Shown: positions 1-8,637 of the stretch, piece by piece
How positions within the stretch are numbered: position 1 is the first letter of the stretch
Layout of the letters: every line of letters starts with the position of its first letter
DNA from: Clostridiales bacterium
Lineage (GTDB): Bacteria > Bacillota > Clostridia > Oscillospirales > Oscillospiraceae
Assembly: GCA_029268065.1 (NCBI GenBank)
Contig: JAJUHC010000025.1
Coordinates: 1 to 37,994, forward strand
DNA length: 37,994 nucleotides
Direction: 5' to 3'
Notes under the pieces: generated by a model
Database searches by the model: none
Seen by the model: only the letters and a program-made list of their open reading frames with translations
What the model was told of the DNA's origin: nothing
Program-made: the position numbers and the translations under genes

Positions 1-3
1 ATG

Positions 4-140
4 CTGCCATGAATCTCAAAAAGCTGGCCATTTGGGTCTCAAATAGCCCTTTGTTTTCTCGGATTTGGCTTATTTTTGCCTGTTATACGCAAAGAACCGC
101 GGTTTTCGTAAGCTGAAAACCGCCGTTCTTTGACAGGCTG
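4..140. repeat. Left copy of a 137-bp terminal inverted repeat
   Basis: This stretch is the exact reverse complement of 37858-37994, with no mismatch found over 137 bp when read base by base. It contains a long hairpin (arms around 89-133: AAAGAAC...GTTCTTT with one C-C mismatch) and a smaller imperfect one (GGCCATTTG...CAAATAGCC). It lies directly downstream of the SLH gene's 3' end, as the right copy lies downstream of the MATE gene. It is most likely a dispersed intergenic repeat at which the assembly broke. A true inverted-repeat boundary of an element is less likely. Confidence 0.85.
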
Positions 141-175
141 GCCCGCGCATTCTCGCTTTACGAGAATGCGCGGGC
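141..175 (-). terminator. Strong hairpin after the SLH/DUF4430 gene
   Basis: A perfect 15-bp stem (141-155 with 161-175) encloses a 5-nt loop, 28 nt beyond the stop codon of the leftward gene. No T-run follows on the minus strand, so it may work as a terminator together with the hairpin in the adjacent repeat, or only protect the 3' end. Confidence 0.55.
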
Positions 176-202
176 ATTTGATATAAAAACTGCTCTGAAC
201 GT

Positions 203-3200
203 TTATTTTGCGAACTTTTCCATGAACCTCATCAGTATCGTCGCCACCTGAGCGCGAGTCGCGGTGCCTGAGCTTTCGAGCGTCGTCGCGGTCGTGCCGC
301 CTATGAGCCCCTCCGCGTTTGCCCACTTCATCGCGTAGACCGCCCACGCGCTGATCGCCGACGCGTCGGTGTAACCCGAAAGTTCGCTCGTGCCCGTCAC
401 GGAATACCCCTTATACTTTGCGTAGTTGTAGAGTATAGAAGCGAGCTGCTCGCGCGTCACGCTGTCGTTAGTACCGAAGAGTCCGCCGCCGTATCCGCCG
501 ACAATTCCGTATGCGCTCGCCCACTTTACGGCGTCCGTGTACCACTGCCCGGCCTCCACGTCCGTGAAGCTGCCGTTCCCGAGCGTCTCCGGCTTGCCCT
601 CAAGGCGGTAAAGCACCGTGACGACCATCGCGCGGGTCATATTAGCGTCAGGATCAAAGCTCGTCGCCGAGGTTCCGCCCATGACGCTCTTCTGGGATAC
701 GTACTTCACTGCGCCGAAGAACCAGTCGGAATCCTTGACGTCCGTAAAGGGATTTACATATGCCGCCGCGTAGCCGACAAGGTAATACGAAAGGTGCGTA
801 GTCGTGAAGGTCGCGAGCCCCGTGTCCTTGTCATACGTGGCCGTCATCTGCTGGAGAGTGCCCGAGGCGTCCATGTACCAGACCGTGACGCCCGATGCGC
901 TTTCGCCCTCCTTCAGGGTATAGGGCAGCGAAATGGTCAGCTCGCTTCCGCCGAATTCGGTGATTTTGCTGCTGCCGCTGAGCACGGATATGTCATAGAC
1001 GGTGCTTGTCCCGACCGCCTTCTGCTGCTCGGAAGTCAGTTTTGTCGCTTCGACCGTCCCCAGGCTTACCGTAACCGTGCCGCCCGCCGCCTGCGACGCT
1101 ATCGAATCAAGCGCCGCGTTCGGGAGGCTTATTGTGCCGGCCGGGGTCTCAACCCTCAGGGATGCGTTCGTGTCCGAAGCTACGGAAGACAGCGAGGTCT
1201 TGGGCAGCTCCACGCTGACCTCTCTTGCCGAGCCTTCTATCTTAGGTGCGATCACGATTTCGCCGCTGCCGTTTGTCCTTGCGCTGGAAACCGCGGCGGC
1301 TATGTCGCTTTGGCTGACCGCCAAGGCTGCCTTGCCGTTTGAAGCCTTTCCCGACGGAGTGACCGTCGTTCCCGACTCCGTTCTGGTCTGTGTGCCAGAA
1401 GAAGAGCTGGAGACAGGGTCCTTATCGTCCGCCTTAAGCCATTTGTTCCAGTAAGTGCCGTCTCCCAGGGCGGGATAATCCGGGTCGTCAAACCAGTCTT
1501 CAACTTCATGCCGATAATCATTGACATAGTGCCAGATGACCGTATCCCCATCCTCAAGCTTCCATTCCTTCAGGCCATATGCCGGATGTTTGCCGTTTAC
1601 CGTATACATCCAGCCGGAATACCTGCCGTTTGTGAATTCCGAAAGCTCATAGCCTCCGCATACGGCGGGCGCGCTGATCGTTCTGACGTAGTTGCTGTCG
1701 GCGCCGACGCTTGCAAGCCCGTACATGGACAAGGCCTGAGTGAATAGATCGTATACTGTGCTGTTTTTGCTCAAGGTAAACTTCGTCGTTTTTATCCAGG
1801 TTATATATTCGGAGCCGTTGTAGCCTCCGGTTGAAAGGTCTATATCGCTCGTTGATTTTGTGGCCCCGATCAAACGGAACTTAACTTTGATGTCATCATT
1901 CTGCGGATTGGTAGCTTCAGAGCCCTTTGTGACAACAACCTTGTAGTATGCCACGTGTTTTCCGCCGAGGCTGGACAGAGAGAATGTAAGGCCGTTGGTA
2001 TAGTCCTGATTCTGATCAAGCCCCGATACGATGCGATAGTGCTCATTCAGGCTCGTTTCGTATTTGGCCGTCAGGCTGCTGATATCTGTACCGGACGCGA
2101 CAGTTACCGGGATGGTGAACGGGCTGGAGGCTGTGCCCGAACCGGAAATCGGCACCATTTTTCCCTGATTTCCGGAAATGTAATATTTGGCAACATAATT
2201 ATATGACTCATCGTAGCTGCCGGATTTGCTCAATGTTACGATTTGTCCCGCAAGCTCAAACTTTGTGATGATCGGCAATCCGAACCACCCGTTGCCGATA
2301 TCGTCGGTTTCCTTATCAAAATTACAGGTGTAATCAAAACGTATCGTATCTCCGTCAAAAATGCTTATCTTGTTCAGGCCAAGATTCGCATAGTCGTCAT
2401 TGTTGTAAGCCATGCACCAGCCGGAGTAGCCTTCGCCCGCGCCGAGGCCGTTGATTTTTGATACATACCCCGACTCGACGCCTTCCGCCGTAACGCCCTT
2501 GTCGGCGAAGGCCTTGGCGATGACCTCATTTGCGCTTGAGCCGAATGCGGTGTTGAATGTGTAGTTCATGATGACGCCGGTTTCGGAAGCGCCGGCAAGG
2601 CCCGCGGCTTTCGCCGTATAATCATACGCGCCGACGGTAACGGCAATATCCGAGGCTTTGCTAAGATCGACGTCAGGCTCGTAATATGTCGTGTTTCCCG
2701 AGGCGTCGCGCACGCAGATCGTGTGTCCGGAGACGCTGTCGCCGGATAAGCCCGAGCAGGAGGGCGAGCTTTGCCATGTGGTGCCGCCGTCGAAGCTGTA
2801 AGCCTTATTATGCAGCAAATTGTCGTCCTTAGCCCTGACATAAACGCCCTTTGTCTTTGAAACATAAACCTTTTCTATTACGGGGGACGTAAAGTCCTTC
2901 TTCTTGTTCAGCGTCAGCTGATAATTCTTTACCGTGACGCCGTCCTCCGCGGTCACCTTTATGTTTACGACGGCTGTGGTTTTTTCGTCCGCGAAGTACA
3001 CGGCGTAGCGGTTGTGTCCCTTGTTCGTGGCTGTTACGGGGATAGCTTCTCCTTCGTTAAAGTCCTCGACGTTTGAAACCGCGGTAAGCTCCACCGAGGC
3101 GTTAGGGTCGGCTGCGCTCGGCCAGACATTCAGGAAGCTCTTGTCGTAAGGATCCGCCGAGTAGCTGTATGTATCGGGAGCAAAATCCGGGGACAAGCCG

Positions 3201-5854
3201 AGTATGTCTTCGTTTTCTTTGGAATAATAGTTTACTATGCTTACCAGGAGTTCCGAAAGCGCCGCGTTGCTTTGGATTTCTCTTACGGATACCGAATATG
3301 TCCTTGTGTCCGAGCCGTTTGTAACGCTTATTGACGCGGAGCCCGAGCCGTTGGTAAGCGAAACGGCAGCGCTGCCGCCGCTTGCGCCGGCGCCGTTTAC
3401 CTGGACCGTTGAATTGCCGATCGCCTCGAAGCTGAGGGTGACGCTTTGCGTGCCCGCGGGCACAACAAGCTCATATTGGCTGGTATTTGGTGAAAACGCT
3501 TTTTTGAAAGTGCCTTTATCGCTTGACAGCGAAGTAAGATACGCCCTGTTTCTGCTTACGGCCATCAGATAGCCCGAGTCGTTCTTATAGTATATCGTTC
3601 CGTTGCTGTCGCAGACCAGGCTGCAGATGCAGTACTGCGCATAGCTCGTGCCGGTTGGGTCAAACAGCAGAGAACCGACGGCGGTCTTTGTATTCACGTC
3701 GTACTCAAGCATATAAATGCCGCCGGGGGTGTAATTGTAGGTAAGGTAAACATAAAGCTTCCCTGTGCTTTGGAGGTACGCCGTGGACAAAAGCGCGCTG
3801 GTTTGGACGTAGCCCGGGATGGTGTCCACGCTCGTTATCAGCGTCATTGTGCTTACGTCAATGATCTTATAGCTGTGTCCTGTGGGTGAAAACTGGCTTG
3901 TTCCGCAAACCCCGATGAAGGCAACGCCCCCGTACACAATCGGGGTGCCGGTGCTCATTCCGCCGAGATTGAAGGTCTTGTATGTATCCTTCTTCAGCTT
4001 GCCGTCGGTCGCGACCTCGACCTGTCCGAACACGCCGCCCTTTGTCGTGAAATAGATCGTGGTCTTGCCGCCGTCCACCACGGCCGATACCGTGGAGCGG
4101 ATATCCCCCTTTATTCCGGTGATGGTATCTATGATCGCCCCGGTGGTCGGATTGACGCTGTAAAGTATGGCGGTTTCGGTGTAATTTCCCTGGGCGCTGC
4201 CGTCGTCTGAGCCGAATATCACATAGTTGTCGGTAGCGTAAGCGCCCGCCCAATAAAAGCCGCCCTTATGCTTAAGCGTCCATGTGCAGCTCTTTGTTTC
4301 ATTTTTTTGACTTGTGTCCTCATCCGTTGCGGAGATGCAGAAGTATGTTCCGTCCCTGTCTTCGTAGTTCCAGGTTCCGGAATAGATGTAGCCGTTATGG
4401 TATGTTATCGGGCAAAGCGTCTGTCCGCCCACCTTTTCGCTTACCCACAGGCTCTCAAGCGTTCCGGCGTTAAGAGCCTGGATTTGCCCGTCCCCTATCG
4501 GGACAAACAGCATGCCGCCTCCGTATGTTATCGGGTTAAGCGCAAATCCGAGGTTTCCGGCAAGATTTTCGCTGGTGGCAAGCGTTTCTCCGGTGTTCAT
4601 GTCGATTTTATATACATTCTTGCTTCCCGCCGCGTACAGGCATCCGTTCAGTATAATAGGCGGCGTAACGGAGGAGGTGTAGTTCACGCCGCCCTTTTTC
4701 GCCCATTTGAGATAAGCCTCCGACGCGCTTACAGGCGTTTCAGCCGATGTAAAGCCCATGTTCCAGCTGTTGCCGCGGAAGTTCGTCCAGTCGCCAGTAT
4801 ATTCGGGAAGCGTATTTGAAATCGGGGTAAGCGTAAGCTTAACCGAGGTGTCCGTACCTCCGGTCACCTTGCCGCTTTTCGCCGCGTAGCCGCTTTTCGA
4901 GACCGTATACGAATACTCGCTTCCGGTAAGCACGCTGTATATTCCGCTTTCGTTCGGCCATATGCGGTTGCCCGAGCTGTCCTTGAGGAAAACCGTCGCA
5001 TCGGAAGGCGTCACGTCAAAAACAAGCGTAGATGGAGTTACAACGTAGACCGAGGCGGAGAACGAGTCAAGCTGGGTTTGGACCCCTTCGATTTCCGCGC
5101 CGACCACTGCTTTGAGCGAGCACTCCCCTTTTTCCGTCGGACGCCAGGAGATGGACGCTGTCTTTGTCGCTCCGATTTCGAGATCGGCAAGCGTCTGCGA
5201 GCCTATCCCCTTTTCCGTCTGCCTGACCTCCAAGAGGCTGACGCTCGGGCTGATCTTATACGTTCCGGTGTTTTTTACCGACACCTGAACCTGATAGTCG
5301 GTCCCGGCTTCGATAGGGCTGGCGTTCGCTGTCCCGGCCGCGTTTTTTACGGACAGGCTTTGGACCTTGGCCTCGGCCTTCTGCTGCTGTGTCGCCCCGA
5401 CCTGAATTATAACGGTATATCTGCTGCTATAATCCGGGTTAAACACCTGAACGGCGTAGAGCGGCTTGCTGGTATCCAGCTTGGCGCTTACGGCCGAGCC
5501 GAGAGCGTTAAGGATATTCGTGCTCTGGTCTATCCGATAATCGCTCGACAGGCTCAGTTCCAGGCTGGCGTTGAAGAATTCTGAATTGCCGACATCGCCA
5601 GAATAATTGCAATACCCTTGAATTCTGCCTGATGTCGCTTTCAGTACGACCTTTTCCGTACCTGCCGGAACGGTATTGAGATATGCGTCGCAGTCGTTAG
5701 ACACGTCTTTTCCGAGATTAACCCCGTCGCAATCCGGAAGCACGCCGATTTCAGGATCTGTGCCTCCGGCGAATACCGATAAAGGCAGTAAACCAAATAT
5801 CATGACAAGCGCCAGAAATATTGCTAACGGTTTTTTAAACTTCAATGCTTTCAT
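203..5854 (-). CDS. Giant secreted SLH-anchored protein with two DUF4430 (transcobalamin-like) domains, B12-riboswitch controlled
   Basis: The protein has 1,883 residues. The ATG at 5854 is chosen because AAGGAG lies 7 nt upstream and a signal peptide (KKPLAIFLALVMIFGLLPLS, ending near VFA) follows at once. The order seen is: CARDB-like domain (~160-260), PEGA-like (~275-345), PQQ-type beta-propeller (~353-770, FRGN and repeated strands), two cadherin-like sandwiches (~775-985), DUF4430 number 1 (~1090-1182), a linker domain, DUF4430 number 2 (~1335-1446, motif SGWMYTVNG then LEDGDTVIWHY), an ESxSGVTVWYM-type domain, and three SLH repeats (~1699-1883). SLH repeats hold proteins on pyruvylated wall polymer. 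DUF4430 is the bacterial family related to the C-terminal cobalamin-capping domain of transcobalamin. With the B12 riboswitch upstream, the inferred role is surface capture of cobalamin or corrinoids; substrate binding itself is not proven by sequence. Confidence 0.85.
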   Translation of the reverse strand: MKALKFKKPLAIFLALVMIFGLLPLSVFAGGTDPEIGVLPDCDGVNLGKDVSNDCDAYLNTVPAGTEKVVLKATSGRIQGYCNYSGDVGNSEFFNASLELSLSSDYRIDQSTNILNALGSAVSAKLDTSKPLYAVQVFNPDYSSRYTVIIQVGATQQQKAEAKVQSLSVKNAAGTANASPIEAGTDYQVQVSVKNTGTYKISPSVSLLEVRQTEKGIGSQTLADLEIGATKTASISWRPTEKGECSLKAVVGAEIEGVQTQLDSFSASVYVVTPSTLVFDVTPSDATVFLKDSSGNRIWPNESGIYSVLTGSEYSYTVSKSGYAAKSGKVTGGTDTSVKLTLTPISNTLPEYTGDWTNFRGNSWNMGFTSAETPVSASEAYLKWAKKGGVNYTSSVTPPIILNGCLYAAGSKNVYKIDMNTGETLATSENLAGNLGFALNPITYGGGMLFVPIGDGQIQALNAGTLESLWVSEKVGGQTLCPITYHNGYIYSGTWNYEDRDGTYFCISATDEDTSQKNETKSCTWTLKHKGGFYWAGAYATDNYVIFGSDDGSAQGNYTETAILYSVNPTTGAIIDTITGIKGDIRSTVSAVVDGGKTTIYFTTKGGVFGQVEVATDGKLKKDTYKTFNLGGMSTGTPIVYGGVAFIGVCGTSQFSPTGHSYKIIDVSTMTLITSVDTIPGYVQTSALLSTAYLQSTGKLYVYLTYNYTPGGIYMLEYDVNTKTAVGSLLFDPTGTSYAQYCICSLVCDSNGTIYYKNDSGYLMAVSRNRAYLTSLSSDKGTFKKAFSPNTSQYELVVPAGTQSVTLSFEAIGNSTVQVNGAGASGGSAAVSLTNGSGSASISVTNGSDTRTYSVSVREIQSNAALSELLVSIVNYYSKENEDILGLSPDFAPDTYSYSADPYDKSFLNVWPSAADPNASVELTAVSNVEDFNEGEAIPVTATNKGHNRYAVYFADEKTTAVVNIKVTAEDGVTVKNYQLTLNKKKDFTSPVIEKVYVSKTKGVYVRAKDDNLLHNKAYSFDGGTTWQSSPSCSGLSGDSVSGHTICVRDASGNTTYYEPDVDLSKASDIAVTVGAYDYTAKAAGLAGASETGVIMNYTFNTAFGSSANEVIAKAFADKGVTAEGVESGYVSKINGLGAGEGYSGWCMAYNNDDYANLGLNKISIFDGDTIRFDYTCNFDKETDDIGNGWFGLPIITKFELAGQIVTLSKSGSYDESYNYVAKYYISGNQGKMVPISGSGTASSPFTIPVTVASGTDISSLTAKYETSLNEHYRIVSGLDQNQDYTNGLTFSLSSLGGKHVAYYKVVVTKGSEATNPQNDDIKVKFRLIGATKSTSDIDLSTGGYNGSEYITWIKTTKFTLSKNSTVYDLFTQALSMYGLASVGADSNYVRTISAPAVCGGYELSEFTNGRYSGWMYTVNGKHPAYGLKEWKLEDGDTVIWHYVNDYRHEVEDWFDDPDYPALGDGTYWNKWLKADDKDPVSSSSSGTQTRTESGTTVTPSGKASNGKAALAVSQSDIAAAVSSARTNGSGEIVIAPKIEGSAREVSVELPKTSLSSVASDTNASLRVETPAGTISLPNAALDSIASQAAGGTVTVSLGTVEATKLTSEQQKAVGTSTVYDISVLSGSSKITEFGGSELTISLPYTLKEGESASGVTVWYMDASGTLQQMTATYDKDTGLATFTTTHLSYYLVGYAAAYVNPFTDVKDSDWFFGAVKYVSQKSVMGGTSATSFDPDANMTRAMVVTVLYRLEGKPETLGNGSFTDVEAGQWYTDAVKWASAYGIVGGYGGGLFGTNDSVTREQLASILYNYAKYKGYSVTGTSELSGYTDASAISAWAVYAMKWANAEGLIGGTTATTLESSGTATRAQVATILMRFMEKFAK

Positions 5855-6043
5855 TTCACGTCTCCTTATTTTTTTATATTTTTCCTTCGCTGTTTGAACA
5901 TGCTTTGCTTGAAATACATGCCGCAACGGATTTCGAAGGTTTTGTTCCTATGATACTTTTCGGGCGTTTCTGCCCGCTTGGGCGGACCCGGTCCTCTGAT
6001 TCCCACTTTTCATCACTCCCCTATGCTGATTTGATTTTTTGAC

Positions 6044-6106
6044 ACTTAAGAAAAACAACGGAGGCTTGCGGTTCGGGCCTTAACCCTCCGTCAAACCTCC
6101 GTTGTT
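6044..6106 (-). terminator. Second leader hairpin before the SLH/DUF4430 gene
   Basis: An 11-bp perfect stem (6054-6064 with 6096-6106; AACAACGGAGG) encloses a loop that can form a further GGTT/AACC hairpin. On the minus strand it is followed by TTTTTCTTAAG. It sits between the riboswitch terminator and the start codon, so it may be a second attenuation point or only a stable leader structure. Confidence 0.45.
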
Positions 6107-6190
6107 CGGTCGGTCCATATTCGGTTTTGCGGCGCCGAGGGCGGCTGAGGTGAAGACCGCCCCCGGCGTCCTTAAAAAAGGGATTATCAA

Positions 6191-6228
6191 ATAAAAAAGT
6201 GCCGATTTCCGTAAAAAGAAATCGGCAC
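6191..6228 (-). terminator. Intrinsic terminator of the cobalamin riboswitch (expression platform)
   Basis: An 11-bp perfect stem (GTGCCGATTTC with GAAATCGGCAC) is followed on the minus strand by TTTTTTAT. It lies about 50 nt after the aptamer and about 340 nt before the start codon of the SLH/DUF4430 gene. The arrangement predicts transcription stop when cobalamin is bound. Confidence 0.85.
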
Positions 6229-6280
6229 AAGCGCTATTTATGTGCTCAACCCCGCCGGCTTACGGCCGAAACGGTAAACG

Positions 6281-6535
6281 CAGGAAAATGTAAGTCTTCT
6301 GACTCGCGTTATGGAAATACATGCCGCATTTCCTGCGTCCGTATCCTACCTTCCCAGAGGGCAACAAGATACCCAAAAGTGGCTGACTTTCGTCCACGCA
6401 TCCTTCCGATGCTTCGGTACGGCCTCACGCTCACAGCGCCGGTGACGAGGGGCTTAAAACCCCGTTCCATCTACGCCGCGCCTGACCCCTGAGGGCCTTT
6501 ACGGCTGCGGCGACAAATTCCCATTCAGTTTTCTT
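6281..6535 (-). promoter_or_regulatory. Cobalamin (B12) riboswitch aptamer
   Basis: Read on the minus strand, the segment carries the family landmarks in order: AATGGGAA near the 5' end, CGCTGTGAGCGTGAGG, GCCACTTTTGGG, CTCTGGGAAGG, then a 3' block GAGTCAGAAGACTTAC. These match the conserved AAGGGAA, CGCNACTGTGA, GCCACTG, GGGAAGG and AGTCAGGAGACCTGCC parts of the adenosylcobalamin family. The boundaries are estimates. It is placed between a TTGACA promoter and a terminator and leads only to the SLH/DUF4430 gene. Confidence 0.9.
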
Positions 6536-6610
6536 GCACGGGCGGCGCGCCGCCCGCAGTAATCATCGAAGTCGCGGCTCAACCTTGAAAAAGCCTAGCG
6601 GACTATGCAT

Positions 6611-6639
6611 ATTCTTGCACATGATTCGGCGTTTGTCAA
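6611..6639 (-). promoter_or_regulatory. Promoter for the riboswitch-SLH transcript
   Basis: A consensus -35 TTGACA (6634-6639) is followed after 17 nt by AAGAAT (6611-6616, four of six -10 matches), just upstream of the riboswitch aptamer. The -10 assignment is weaker than the -35. Confidence 0.55.
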
Positions 6640-6701
6640 CAGTAATGAGCATACATCGCAACTTTTTTGTGTAACCGGAGTGAAATTTCAGCAAGACCGG
6701 A

Positions 6702-6731
6702 AAAGACAAAGCGCATTGTCTTTGTTATACT
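6702..6731 (+). promoter_or_regulatory. AraC-gene promoter with overlapping 8-bp inverted repeat (operator candidate)
   Basis: A perfect inverted repeat AAAGACAA-N6-TTGTCTTT (6702-6709, 6716-6723) covers the spacer of a plausible promoter: -35 AAGACA (6703-6708), 17 nt, -10 TATACT (6726-6731). The start codon is 23 nt further. Its position suggests autoregulation by the downstream regulator, which is inferred. Confidence 0.5.
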
Positions 6732-6753
6732 TCAGATAAAGGCGGTGAGGCAG

Positions 6754-7593
6754 ATGACGAGCTATCGCGCAGCGATGGAGCTTTGCGCTCGGTTCATTGA
6801 CAACCATCAGGGGGAGAAAATTACGGCACTCGAGCTGGCGGAGATGACAGGTTATTCGCTGTACCACTTCTGCCATGTGTTCCGCGCCTATTTCGACATG
6901 CCTGTCGGCGAATATATTCGCTGCTTTGCGCTGCAAAAAGCGGCCTTGGAAATACTCAAAGGCAAGCCGATCACGGAGGCGGCTCTTGACAGCGGTTTCT
7001 CAACCCCCGCAGGCTTCTCAAAGGCGTTCAGAAGGCAGTTCGGCATGAGCGCGACGGAATACCGCCGGCATTTTAAAGGAAGGAGCATTGACACAATGGA
7101 ACCGAAGCTTGTTAAGAAGGAGGCCTTCTCCGCCCTTGGCTGCTACATTCCCCCAAAAGACGGAAAAAACGTCGATATCCTCGAATCAGGAGCGTACTGG
7201 TGCGGCGTTGACTTCAAAGATTACGCAAAATATCATGTGGACAGCTCTGTCAGCGGTGAAATTGGAGCGTGGATGCACCCGGACGATGTGAGCGGCGATC
7301 TCCGCTATTTCTTCGGTTATGTTTCAGCCTCGGAGAAAGCTCCGGACGGATTAGTGCAAATCGAAGTCCCTGCGGCGGAATTCGCTGTTTTCGACGTGCC
7401 GCCCGTAACCCATGATATTCACGGCGGCGAAAAGCTCGCCTTGGAGATACGCAAGACCTGGAAGTACATTTTCAGGGAATGGCTCGACAGGAGCGAATAC
7501 GTCTTTGACGAAGGCAAGATGTGCTTTGAGTTTTACCATGGCAGGGATACTCAAATCTGCGTCCCGGTGAAGCCAAAGGGAAAAATGCATTGA
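6754..7593 (+). CDS. AraC-family regulator with GyrI-like ligand-binding domain
   Basis: The protein has 279 residues. The ATG at 6754 is taken rather than upstream TTG codons because the promoter -10 lies at 6726 and GGTGAGG precedes it. Residues ~1-105 form the two helix-turn-helix motifs of AraC/XylS proteins (ALELAEMTGYSLYHFCHVF, then PITEAALDSGFSTPAGFSKA). The rest (~112-279) looks like the GyrI/effector-binding fold of Rob- and BmrR-type proteins, which bind small hydrophobic or cationic ligands. It is divergent from the B12-controlled gene but leaves no sign of controlling it. No target is evident; efflux or stress genes are usual for this architecture. Confidence 0.85.
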   Translation: MTSYRAAMELCARFIDNHQGEKITALELAEMTGYSLYHFCHVFRAYFDMPVGEYIRCFALQKAALEILKGKPITEAALDSGFSTPAGFSKAFRRQFGMSATEYRRHFKGRSIDTMEPKLVKKEAFSALGCYIPPKDGKNVDILESGAYWCGVDFKDYAKYHVDSSVSGEIGAWMHPDDVSGDLRYFFGYVSASEKAPDGLVQIEVPAAEFAVFDVPPVTHDIHGGEKLALEIRKTWKYIFREWLDRSEYVFDEGKMCFEFYHGRDTQICVPVKPKGKMH

Positions 7594-7628
7594 AGTCCGC
7601 ATCCGTGAAAAATTCTGCGCTGCTTAAC

Positions 7629-7654
7629 CGAGGCTGTCCGCAAGGGCAGCCTCG
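7629..7654. terminator. Hairpin between convergent AraC and phage genes
   Basis: CGAGGCTG (7629-7636) pairs with CAGCCTCG (7647-7654) around a 10-nt loop. It lies between convergent genes and could end transcription from either side, but no clear T-run follows on either strand. Confidence 0.4.
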
Positions 7655-7763
7655 AAAACTTCTCTCACACGGCAGCCTCAGCGTTCATTTCGGGTTCTTT
7701 CAGGCCCAACTCACCTCAGCTAGCCCGCGTCGGCGCTCCTCATAATTCTTTTCCAGAGGCTCG

Positions 7764-8537
7764 CTAAGCTTCTGTCCCGCTTTTGTCAAGGGCGTCGAAG
7801 TACGCCTTGAGCTGAGCCGCCCGCGCGGCTGCGTTCTGCCTCAGCGAGCCTGAGCCGAGCCCCGACGTCGCCGCAGCCTCATGGAAGCTCCGCGCTTTAA
7901 GCGCAGACTCCGCGGCGGCGGCGTTTTTCCTTTCTCGGCTTTCGCGCAGAACGCTCTGGTACTTCTCAAGCAGCTCGTTTTTGCGCCGCGCCGCCAAAGC
8001 GTCCTCAAGCTCCTGCCTATACCTTTCGGCCGTCCCTGACGCGGAGCCAGCGCCCGAAAGCATCCCGGATGTAACGGAACCGTAGCGACTGCTTGAAGCG
8101 GGCGGCTTGAGGCTTTCTGCTGACGATGCAGGATCGCCTGTTGTCTGTCCCGAGCCGCCGTCCTCCCCGTCATACAGGTGCGTTTCCTGATAATTCAGCC
8201 CCTCGCCTCTGATTTTGGCGTTTCTCATTTTTTCAGCGGCAGCCGCGCCGGCCTTGTCCCCGCTTTTGGCGCACTCCTCCATTATCGCCATGTAGTTTGC
8301 GTTCGGGTCGTAAGCCCAGTTTTGCGCGCTGACGGCCGCATCGTTATTCGGTGAGTCGTAATTGTGGGTCTGCCTCTCGCCCAGCGCCTCGCCCGCGATT
8401 TTGGCGTTTCTCATCCTTTCGGCTTCCGCCGCCGTCTTATAGTCCTTTTTCTCCACGCTCTCGTTTATTATCGCCTGATAATCCGTATTCGGATCATAGG
8501 CGATGCTTTTCCATTTTTCAAGCTTGACCTCTGCCAT
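7764..8537 (-). CDS. Phage repeat protein, last gene of the late cluster
   Basis: The protein has 257 residues, with AAGGAG before the ATG. It carries two copies of a motif of about 45 residues, in pattern YDPNxxYxAIxxE...AAxAExxRNAKIxGE, at ~13-55 and ~75-118. A low-complexity Gly/Ser linker and an Arg/Ala-rich helical segment (~165-255, probable coiled coil) follow. Similar DYxAI...RNxKI repeats are known from virion and peptidoglycan-associated proteins of clostridial phages, so a structural or ejected virion protein is possible. There is no signal peptide and no enzymatic motif. It follows the holin gene, separated by a hairpin, so it may be expressed at a different level. The function is not known. 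Confidence 0.7.
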   Translation of the reverse strand: MAEVKLEKWKSIAYDPNTDYQAIINESVEKKDYKTAAEAERMRNAKIAGEALGERQTHNYDSPNNDAAVSAQNWAYDPNANYMAIMEECAKSGDKAGAAAAEKMRNAKIRGEGLNYQETHLYDGEDGGSGQTTGDPASSAESLKPPASSSRYGSVTSGMLSGAGSASGTAERYRQELEDALAARRKNELLEKYQSVLRESRERKNAAAAESALKARSFHEAAATSGLGSGSLRQNAAARAAQLKAYFDALDKSGTEA

Positions 8538-8558
8538 TTTGCTTCTCCTTTCATACCT

Positions 8559-8603
8559 GCGGGCACCCTTGCAAGTCGTTATTACAACCCGCCGGGTGCC
8601 CGC
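8559..8603 (-). terminator. Intercistronic hairpin between holin and repeat-protein genes
   Basis: GCGGGCACCC (8559-8568) pairs perfectly with GGGTGCCCGC (8594-8603) across a 25-nt loop. There is no T-run, so attenuation or mRNA processing is more likely than full termination. Confidence 0.4.
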
Positions 8604-8637
8604 TCAGTCTTTTCCTGCAATCAGGGCTCATGCGCCC

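Noticed and set aside
6021-6230. A 69-residue leftward open frame in the riboswitch leader
   Set aside because: It spans two hairpins of the leader, has no SD and no family resemblance.
7594-7763. Prophage attachment site next to the AraC gene
   Set aside because: No tRNA, integrase or matching direct repeat at the other side of the phage genes was seen.
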